NCBI GenBank assembly: GCA_030374735.1
Contig: JASCIV010000066.1
Span: 1-55,646 of the forward strand
Direction: 5' to 3'
From: Gracilaria caudata
Lineage: Eukaryota; Rhodophyta; Florideophyceae; Gracilariales; Gracilariaceae
DNA: 55,646 bases
Within the stretch, counting starts at the first letter, position 1, and each line of letters begins with the position of its first letter. The translations under genes were made by a program, and so were the position numbers. The notes below the pieces were generated by a model, which made no database searches, had not been told where the DNA came from, and saw only the letters and a list, made by a program, of their open reading frames with translations. Of the stretch, positions 48,255 to 55,646 are shown piece by piece.

Positions 48255-48923
48255 TTTTGACGTCGTGTGAGGATACTCTCGTGAAGAAAGCGCTTTGAGC
48301 TCTCGGAGCACTGGCGGATTTTGACAGCTTGTTGCTTGCGATTCACAGTGCTTCATGTACTGGTCTCTTTCGCGGAAAGACGGAGGCGAACGCCTTTGAC
48401 CAAATGTTAGCGGAGGCATGGGCGAGTGTGTTGCGCGCGTTGGAGCAAGTCAGTAATCATGATGGGGGCGATGGATTTGTGTTGTGGCTCGCCGAATGTT
48501 GGCAGGGTGCTCAGAGTTGGGGAGTTGGATCATGCAGCCGACGGTGTTGCGCCCCGTTTTTTCGGTTTTGCATGTGCATAAAAAAGCGCTTCACGACGCC
48601 ATCGTGGAATTTTGCATGTGCGCCTGGAAGGCGAACCGTTTTCCCCAGCTTCTCTGTAACGCTAGCGACGAAGGTAGACATTCTGGGTGGTAACGATGGT
48701 ACGCGGTGACGAAGAGCGCTTCCGATGCTTTTAACGATTGACCACTACTGATTGCACTATTCGACAAAAGGAGCTTGTGTGCACGGAACTTCCCGGTTCA
48801 GAACGGCTTCCCACAGCGCCACCTCTCATGGCCGTTACCTCGTTTTTATTCTTGACTTAGGGACGGAGCAGCATACTAATGCGCTCTTGCACTCTGAGAA
48901 ACGTCCACTGGCAGCTGTGTTTC
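48255..48923. other. U2AF2 upstream region and ALG12 3' flank
   Basis: Contains a 126-codon plus-strand frame (48329-48709) that is Cys-rich and unrecognised, probably chance. No other feature seen. Confidence 0.45.
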
Positions 48924-50560
48924 TCACAGACAACCAACTTTCGACATATTTATGTTTCGGTGAACGTACGTGTGCGGACTACGATTTATGCGACCCTGTC
49001 CCCAATTCACCCCCGCAAACCTATCTTCCACGTGAATGACGCAGAATCCCTCCACCTCAGCCTTGTTCCACACCAAATGCGAAAAGTCCTCAAGTTTGAG
49101 ATATTCTAAGTCCTCTCTCTTAGAGTAGCTCCACTTCCAACAGCTGTTCTTCTTGTCATATGACTCCTGCACGAATTGCGAAATACCTCCCATTGCCGAA
49201 TCAACGTCAATATGCACCAAGCCGTCCAGCCTTTCGTGGCCTACACACAGAGTATCTTCAATTTCATGCATTCGCAACATTGCGTGCGCCGATGGATAAT
49301 TCCATCGCGACGCCGCAGAAGACAACACAGCTTGAGCAATGCAGCTTGCAAACGTCAGCAACGCAAACCCTGCAAACATAGCAGGTCGTACGACGTCAAC
49401 CACTCTCCATTTCGTTCGGGAGGTGTCATCCTTTTTCCCAGCCCCTGTTGTCAGCAGGAGACGAAAGCGACGAATCTCGCTTTCAATAGCCACTGCAGCG
49501 GCGGCATTAAAGACCGGCAATACATAAAAAATGAATCGAAGTTCTTTGTGAGGAAGAAACGAATACACCGCCACGAACATGAGTGCTGGCAGCATCACTA
49601 TCCATATATCTCCATTCCCTGATATAAGAGCTTTTAGACCGAGAATGTATGAACCGCCTAGTGCTCGCGGAAGTGCATTGTAAAAGTACCAAAGAAACGG
49701 ATGAGTACCCCATGCTGAACTCTTATTGAGCACAACGTTGAAATAGAACACCTCCAGCTCCGGATAACTCAAGCGCTGCCAAAAGTATGAATCAACAATG
49801 ATGGAGCTTAACGCGGTCGCCACCGCCGTCCGAAGTCCATATAAAAGAGTGGGAAGAATTGAAATGTGGCCAGCGGCGAGGTTCACTACCATCGTCATCA
49901 ATATATACAGACAAAGCTCCGATCGAAACAATGCACATGCAACAGACAAAAGCATTATGGCTCGATATGGCTTTCTAGTTTCGGTTGGTTCAAGTTGATC
50001 TGCCAACGCCAAGTTCGTGAGAATTAGTGCAAACATGTTGGGTAGAGGGCGGCTAGCGTAGAACAATATATGGAATTGTGTTATTACGAGTGCGGTGAAA
50101 AGCATTCCCGTCAAGCCGGAATAGCGACGAGATAAAGAAATTCGCACTCGCAGCAGCGATAATACAACAAAGCATCCAAGAGCTCCTCTAACGATTTGAA
50201 GCATTGTGAAGGGTGATGCGTTCAATATTATCTTTGGTATCATTGATGGTAACGAGATAATGAGCGGTCCAACGAAAGTTCGGGGTACAACTCCGGGAAA
50301 CTCAGTGTGATCAAAGCTAGATAAGTTTGTCCAACGCTTGTACAACAAGTCGTATAGCGCTTGTAAGTTGAAACTCTCTTCCACCTGCCGTTGTCATCAT
50401 TTCACGAACAGCGAAGGAAACTAAGTTCGTCAGTTCGAGCCTCACAGGTTTGTCTGGAAAGGAAACAGAGCATGGTCCCGACCTTTGTGAACGGAGTCAG
50501 AAAAAGATGCAGCAGCATGAGACTAAGCATGAGAGAGGCTTCTGTGTAGATGAACTCCAT
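48924..50560 (-). CDS. ALG12: ALG12 alpha-1,6-mannosyltransferase, two exons
   Basis: Exon 1 is 50483-50560 (26 codons, MEFIYTEASLMLSLMLLHLF...TPFTK) and exon 2 is 48924-50384, beginning VEESFNLQA. The junction gives TPFTK-VEESFNLQA, which matches the conserved CPYTKVEESFNLQA of ALG12. Without it the frame would have to begin at a GTG in the middle of the motif. Total 512 aa, usual for the family (488-551). ER GT22 enzyme of the GT-C fold that adds the eighth mannose to lipid-linked oligosaccharide from dolichol-P-mannose. Landmarks: YDLLY, HTEFPGVVPRTFVGPL, an acidic-loop region, many hydrophobic segments, and HKELRFI near 290 of exon 2. Confidence 0.93.
50385..50482 (-). other. spliceosomal intron, 98 nt
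   Basis: Minus strand begins GTCGGG, ends GGCAG, with CTGAC/CTTAG branch-like motifs. Phase 0. Required for the conserved ALG12 motif to be intact. Confidence 0.85.
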
Positions 50561-50928
50561 TTTTCTTCTCTTTCGATGAGCCAGTCAGCCTCTCCCAACA
50601 CTTCAAGTGCGTTTCAGAACGGTAAGGATTCCTTACAGATCAAGCTCCTTTTCCATGCTTAATCGGTAGTGCACTCCCATGCCCTTCTTGTACTATGGAA
50701 CGCATCGGCTGTGCATGTGCAATCACCGTGACTCCCTCCGGCGGTTGGCAGTTTTCCCTGCTCAGCAGAGAAACCCAGACATTAAATTTATTACTACTGA
50801 AAACCTCAAAAACATCAAGCACTATCATAGCAGGTTATCTACGCTATGCACACAAGGCTTCACCCGATCCGGGAGTTGCAGCTTTGGAACATGTTGACGA
50901 CAGGTTTCGTAGTTGCAGGTTGAAGCTT

Positions 50929-50981
<53 letters not shown>

Positions 50982-51680
50982 TCTGGACGTCCACGAGTGC
51001 TCTTGCGAAATAAAAAGGGTTGGCCGCTAGGCTGTTTAGCAGTTGGCAGTCTGCTCTTTCCCATTCCGTAATGTTGATATCCCACAACCGCCCTTGGCTA
51101 ACGACCTTCCAGTCTCGAAGGTTTCTGCTCGCACTGCCGTACACATTGAACTGAAAAGCGCTCTGATCGCTATCGCACCGATGCTTTTGCGGGGGCAACA
51201 TTCGAGCTTTGGGCTCCAAAGCTCGTAGTGTGCATGCAACGGGACAAACGGAAAGGGTAATCTGCAATGACAATGGACAAACGGCAAACAATTTCAGAAA
51301 CGGCAAACCATTGTGAAATAAGATGAACAACGGGGGATTGATCCTAAACCTACCGCAACCGCTTGTAGGCCTCATATTTGCTGCTCTCGAGCATACTCTC
51401 TAGATCTAAAATCGCTAAAGGCCCGTCGCGGACTCAGTATCGTGCGAGAGACTTCCTCACCCGAGGCTTTGCTTTGCATATGTAGAATTCGACCTGGAAA
51501 CGATGGGCCAAGAGACGTTGAACTTCGCGAGCTGTTAGCGAGGGCAACACATGTCCTCCTGCAACAATCCCCAGCGGTGATCCTGAGGTTTCTATAAAGA
51601 ATCTTTCTCCAGTTCTATTGCGCTGGCGGTTGTCGCCCAGTACCCGATAGCCGGGAAGGCGTACGACGTGCTTTCAAACG
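50561..51680. other. spacer with CT microsatellite
   Basis: Between the ALG12 start (minus) and the AIG1-like GTPase start (plus). Contains a long CT repeat. No gene recognised. Confidence 0.55.
50931..50976. repeat. (CT)23 microsatellite
   Basis: Uninterrupted CT dinucleotides, followed by CCCTCTCT. Confidence 0.95.
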
Positions 51681-53594
51681 ATGGTGCTGGTGGAAGTGGC
51701 AACTGTCATCGAAGTCGTCGCAGGAACTGTTGCTATCGGGCAAGCTCTAGGTATCCATACCTCGCAGCGACAAAGAGACCTACAGCAACTAGAAGAACTC
51801 GTTAAGCAAACTGAGGATGAATTGGGAGACGTCATGAAAGACATCAGCAATCAGTGTTCGGCGATAAGGAACCAGATTACGGCAGCAATGGTAATTGAAG
51901 TCCGTTCACGTCTTGAGCCGTCCAGAATTCCTGACGAGAAACTCGAGCTTCTCATCAAGTTGCTTTTCTTGTTGAAGGTTCAAGCATCGAATATTGTCTT
52001 TGCCATAGTGGTTAAGTACCCTCGTCGTAAAAAAGTTGGCACAGTCGGCGTCGCCGGAACCACTTCGGAAAGAATTGAAGACCTGATAACTAGGGTTGAT
52101 AGTTTCTACAAAGGACTTCAAGAAGTGCAGACCGAAAAGACTGCTTTTGTGAATGTAAGGATACGCGGAAAATATAACGTAAGAGTGGAGACCTCTTGCA
52201 CGGCTCTGGTTTACTCAATTGCTACAGCAGTGTGCGGTCTATCTCGAAATGCAGAGTTCGAAAACAGGATGACTTGCCCCCTCAAACCCGAAGGGGAGAA
52301 GACTTTTGTTCTTCTTAAGCCTCAAGCCCACAATTACATGGAGTCAGAATTCGATAAGCTTCGTCGAATCTATATAATTGGAGATACTCGAAGTGGAAAG
52401 TCTACAGTTGGTAACGCACTACTAGAGGCAGATAGATTCCATGTTTCTAAAGGTTTGACGGGAACAATGAACATAGAGCGTGGGGAACGAGTCGAAGAAT
52501 GGAACGCCGAGCTTTGGCGAACTGACATATTTGACACGCCTGGTCTCAACGATGGAGACAATTTGGATGTTTGGTACATGGCCGCAATTGAAGATCACAT
52601 CCAAGTAATGAATCAGGCAAGCACCCTTATCATGACAGTTTCTGTGAGTGAAGGGATAAAAGGGAATACGCGCAGCACACTTGACAGTTACAGAACACTG
52701 TTCGGTGGGTCTATGGCTTCCATGTTGATCTTAATACTTACCGTGAACGAAGCAGCAACCGAAGATGATCTAGAAGACTACAAAGAAGACAATCGGACCA
52801 AATGGGTCCAATTCGATGACCGTCTCCGAGATGACAATGTGTTTTGCGTCAGCCTCAGTGATCTGCGAGACAAGTCGAGTTCCGATTCTCACACGGTTCT
52901 GGAAAAAGTTTTTGAGCGATGCAGGGGAATGCCTTTGAAGTTAATCCAGTCGCTACTCGATAAGAGAAATGAATTAAGGCAGGCAATGCTTGAGAAGCGA
53001 AAGGACTTGGAAGCACAGATTGAAGAGCTTGTGAACAACGGATGGCAAATGTATGAACATCTGTCACAGGTTTATGCCGCCTCCCAGTATACAAAACTGA
53101 CCACTTCATATGATGGCATGTTTGATGGACTAGTGATGAAAAAAACATCTCTGCCAAGGAAAGTGATGGCGCTGTGCTCGTTTGGAGTTTTGAACAGGAT
53201 ACAAAAAACTGCCATAGAAGTGCAGTGTTTAGGTAAACAGGCCTCTGAACTTTGGGCTGAATTTGCAGAAGAGAATATTCCCTGTCGATACGATGATAAT
53301 TTGATGGATGATCTCGGAGATCGTATATACAGAAACGGACTAGCGGTTGTTGTGCAAGATCTGGGCTTGCATCATATACTCACGCTCCGAGTACATCGCT
53401 ACTCTGTTACTATATTCCATCCAACGAGCTACGCAAAAAGGGAGCTCATCGACCTCCTCCAAGAGGTTGTTGACGGCACAGGTCGTGAATTGAAGCAGGA
53501 AGTTATTGACGAGTTGATGAAGTCTGTTGCTATTCCTGCACGAATTAGTAGGCCGCTTGGAAGAAACTGGCGTACCGGTAAGCGAAATTCCTGA
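51681..53594 (+). CDS. AIG1/TRAFAC-type GTPase with N-terminal helical domain
   Basis: 637 aa, ATG start. Residues 1-150 are helical; VEVATVIEVVAGTVAIGQAL followed by a coiled-coil stretch (QQLEELVKQTEDELGDVMKD) resembles the N-terminal domains attached to fungal and algal STAND or GTPase immune-like proteins. The G domain spans about 225-430: RRIYIIGDTRSGKST (P-loop 234-242), Thr-rich switch region, FDTPGLNDGD (285-292), and LILILTVNEAA at the G4 position, where the usual T/NKxD is replaced, so nucleotide specificity is uncertain. A coiled-coil segment (about 430-460) and a basic C-terminal part follow. Closest known type is AIG1/GIMAP or septin-like paraseptin GTPases. Role unknown. Confidence 0.7.
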   Translation: MVLVEVATVIEVVAGTVAIGQALGIHTSQRQRDLQQLEELVKQTEDELGDVMKDISNQCSAIRNQITAAMVIEVRSRLEPSRIPDEKLELLIKLLFLLKVQASNIVFAIVVKYPRRKKVGTVGVAGTTSERIEDLITRVDSFYKGLQEVQTEKTAFVNVRIRGKYNVRVETSCTALVYSIATAVCGLSRNAEFENRMTCPLKPEGEKTFVLLKPQAHNYMESEFDKLRRIYIIGDTRSGKSTVGNALLEADRFHVSKGLTGTMNIERGERVEEWNAELWRTDIFDTPGLNDGDNLDVWYMAAIEDHIQVMNQASTLIMTVSVSEGIKGNTRSTLDSYRTLFGGSMASMLILILTVNEAATEDDLEDYKEDNRTKWVQFDDRLRDDNVFCVSLSDLRDKSSSDSHTVLEKVFERCRGMPLKLIQSLLDKRNELRQAMLEKRKDLEAQIEELVNNGWQMYEHLSQVYAASQYTKLTTSYDGMFDGLVMKKTSLPRKVMALCSFGVLNRIQKTAIEVQCLGKQASELWAEFAEENIPCRYDDNLMDDLGDRIYRNGLAVVVQDLGLHHILTLRVHRYSVTIFHPTSYAKRELIDLLQEVVDGTGRELKQEVIDELMKSVAIPARISRPLGRNWRTGKRNS

Positions 53595-54339
53595 GTCATC
53601 CCACTCGTGTTTTGCATTCAAAGGGTTCTGGACCCCATCCATTCAAGAGGCAAGAAATTTTCTTTCGAAGGCAGATATTTATATGTCATCTAGCTTTAGC
53701 CTCAGCCCATACGTTTCTGGCCACATCTTGCAGAATGCCGTACTTCAACACAAAGCGAGGGACACAAAGAAACGGTTTCCCTGCTTTGTTCATTCTTAAA
53801 ACATCTTCCGAACAGAGCGACACAATCGAAATAAACACACGTCTCCCTCCGGACATTTACTCCTAACGCAAAATGATAAAACTTTGAGCGCCGTGAATGA
53901 TCTGAGTTTGAAAATCATTCGATATGTTTAAAGCAGAAAATTGTAAGCTTGCGCTTTGACTCTATTCATTAACGGCAACGAAGTGCTCAGATCTTGTGCG
54001 ATCTAGTAAACTACGTAATACGTGAATCACGTAACGTGACACCGGTTGTTATTTACCTGCCAACTAAAGCCAATAGATTTTGCCTCGAGACTGGCTCTTG
54101 GAATCAATGGCGGCATTCATCTGCAACACGACGGGTCATATGTGATGTTCTATTTCCCGTGCACTGCATGTCAAAACTAATTTCCAACAACTCACTGAAT
54201 GCATTTGGTTCAACCCCTGGAGCGGCATGCTTTCAAATTCGTTTTTCCCCGGCTTCATAATCTACAATAAGGGAACACACGCTACTTGCCTTTCCGTGGT
54301 GTGTGTGACTTCGATCTACAAACTAGTTGGGGAAGCTAA
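53595..54339. other. intergenic
   Basis: Between two plus-strand genes. A GTAAGC occurs near 53579 inside the last codons of the GTPase gene, with a pyrimidine-rich stretch and CAAAG near 53622, so an alternative spliced C-terminus is conceivable but weak. Otherwise nothing seen. Confidence 0.45.
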
Positions 54340-55646
54340 ATGATTATGCGTATGCCATTCTTCAGGAAGCCAAAAAGCAACGAAGGCGCCAAAAATCGAA
54401 AAGAAATGTTGCCTGCACCCTCAGTAACAAAACATGGTGATCATAGCATTGTGTGTTTGGGCAACTCAACCTTGCTCAGGATACTTCATCGTTTTCGATC
54501 TACTGTCTATGCGCAACGGAAAGTCTTCGACGTTTGCCCAATCCGGGAAGCCCGCACGATCAATTTTCCAGATGAAGATCTCCAAGATCTTGAGAAGTTT
54601 TCTGAAGTCCAGCTTGGCACGAAGGCACACATTGAGGTCATTGGATACAGTGCTTTGGACCTCTTCTCCGTTTTTCCTAGAAGAAGATTGATTGCATGGA
54701 ATCTCAACGGAGGGAGTTGCATGGTAGGAGGAAAACGAACATTCGGTGGAGCATACATTTCAGGCAGTGCCATAGTCATTCCTGAACAACTGTTTAAGCG
54801 GCAAACAAACTTCAAGGAATACCTACATGCTAGAAAAGATATCCTGTCCGAACTTAAATCCGATGGTGTTAAGAAATTCAAAGAGAGGTACAACATTTCC
54901 AAGGGCGGTTTTGATGTCGAAGATTGGAGACTAACGAAAGGCTTTCCTTTCATAACAAACGATAGATGGAGCGAATACGCCTCTCGTGAGCTGTTCCCAT
55001 ATCTTAAGGCCGCCGCAAATGGTACGAACTTTGTTATTCGAGATGAAAAAGAAGTCACGATCATTAGAGAGCCCAAGCCTTTTCCTGATCTCTACGCCCG
55101 ACTTGCACGGTTGAAAGCCATCGAATCATTTTGTGTACCTACCCATCACGGAGTGCTTGTTGCTGCTCCATGCCGCTTTCTTGTGAGTCTTGTGTGGTTC
55201 ATATTAAGTTTGGCGGTTGGCATTTGGGCAGCGATGCATAAACGAAACGATTGGCTTGAAGGTATAGAATCATTCTTCACTATGACAACAATCATCGCTT
55301 TAACACTCCCTGCTATCGTTTCTCTACTTGTTCGGGAGCCCGAAGTAATCAGGAATGCTGTTCTTGGGAAAAAGACGCTTACGTCAGATCAACAGGTCGC
55401 GACTTGGTTCAGTTTAACAGAGAAAGATTATGCAGCGGCATCGATATTTCTTAATGGGACATTCTTAGTCAGCGAGGCGCGAGGCCGGTATCTTTCCGGA
55501 AAAGCGAACCGCGCTCTTTCAGGGAATGGATATCTTGTATCATCGAAAGTCCTTCAAGGGCATCTCCACCCGTTACGGCAAAACGGTAAAACGAAATTTT
55601 ATGTCGGGGATTTTCCCGAAAGTCAACATTTGGCTTCTTCACCGGG
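54340..55646 (+). CDS. unrecognised two-TM protein, partial (runs off window)
   Basis: Open from the ATG at 54340 (preceded immediately by a TAA) to the last base: at least 435 codons with no stop, so the gene is 3'-truncated by the window edge. The first 30 residues are basic (MIMRMPFFRKPKSNEGAKNR). Residues about 35-270 form a soluble domain (ICFGNSTLLRILHRF-like start, FGGAYISGSAIVIP, VEDWRLTKGFPFI). Two hydrophobic segments lie at 278-300 and 312-332, followed by a soluble segment beginning REPEVIRNAVLGKK, containing FLNGTFLVSEARGRYLSG. No family recognised. The length of uninterrupted frame and even codon use argue that it is a real gene. Confidence 0.75.
   Translation, partial: MIMRMPFFRKPKSNEGAKNRKEMLPAPSVTKHGDHSIVCLGNSTLLRILHRFRSTVYAQRKVFDVCPIREARTINFPDEDLQDLEKFSEVQLGTKAHIEVIGYSALDLFSVFPRRRLIAWNLNGGSCMVGGKRTFGGAYISGSAIVIPEQLFKRQTNFKEYLHARKDILSELKSDGVKKFKERYNISKGGFDVEDWRLTKGFPFITNDRWSEYASRELFPYLKAAANGTNFVIRDEKEVTIIREPKPFPDLYARLARLKAIESFCVPTHHGVLVAAPCRFLVSLVWFILSLAVGIWAAMHKRNDWLEGIESFFTMTTIIALTLPAIVSLLVREPEVIRNAVLGKKTLTSDQQVATWFSLTEKDYAAASIFLNGTFLVSEARGRYLSGKANRALSGNGYLVSSKVLQGHLHPLRQNGKTKFYVGDFPESQHLASSP

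Noticed and set aside
1..55646. CRISPR arrays, rRNA genes, bacterial operons
   Set aside because: No regularly spaced direct repeats, no rRNA sequence, and genes are eukaryotic with introns.

Overview
The window is nuclear DNA of a photosynthetic eukaryote, most likely a red alga. The strongest evidence is a nuclear gene for CbbX, the activase of red-type Rubisco, with an N-terminal plastid transit peptide (43659-44864). Genes are compact and mostly single-exon. Three genes were rebuilt here as two-exon genes with introns of 85, 92 and 98 nt. Plastid-targeted precursors start MAF, a common red-lineage pattern. The moderate GC, low intron density and retroelement debris would suit a florideophyte such as a Chondrus relative, but species is inference. 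One 10-N assembly gap lies at 10906-10915.

Region 1-16 kb is accessory in character. It holds an unrecognised two-exon gene (385-874), a divergent BTB/POZ-like gene (1530-3356), an unrecognised membrane protein (5113-6483), and a local family of small ubiquitin-fold proteins with an N-terminal acylation motif MGCLPSK (3950-4630, 8378-8722, 9820-10212), with decayed relics between them. From 10.2 to 16.9 kb there is almost no convincing coding sequence; it contains retroelement fragments, stem-loop repeats and simple repeats.

Region 16.9-33.4 kb is a dense housekeeping block: mitochondrial ribosomal protein uL24, serine palmitoyltransferase LCB2, coatomer alpha, an MnmM/YtqB-type tRNA methyltransferase, an omega-amidase (NIT2), the V-ATPase assembly factor VMA22 (rebuilt from two exons), a guanylate kinase fused to a plastid membrane region resembling AtpI/CGL160, and the DNA polymerase delta catalytic subunit. 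Many neighbours are divergent or convergent pairs with short spacers.

Region 33.4-35.1 kb is another retroelement graveyard. Region 35.1-50.6 kb is again gene-rich: a secreted subtilisin-like protease, a MYND-type zinc-finger protein, GatA, a large unknown plastid-targeted protein, CbbX, a small Tat-like plastid precursor, a LisH-CTLH protein of GID8 type, the splicing factor U2AF large subunit, and the mannosyltransferase ALG12 (rebuilt from two exons). The last 5 kb hold an AIG1-like GTPase and an unrecognised two-TM protein that runs off the window end.

There is no operon logic. The genes serve separate housekeeping functions: organelle translation (uL24m, GatA, MnmM), secretory pathway and membranes (COPA, LCB2, ALG12, VMA22), replication and splicing (POLD1, U2AF) and carbon fixation (CbbX). 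A shared promoter signature, a G-box (CACGTG) with a CCAAT/ATTGG box, precedes at least four of them.
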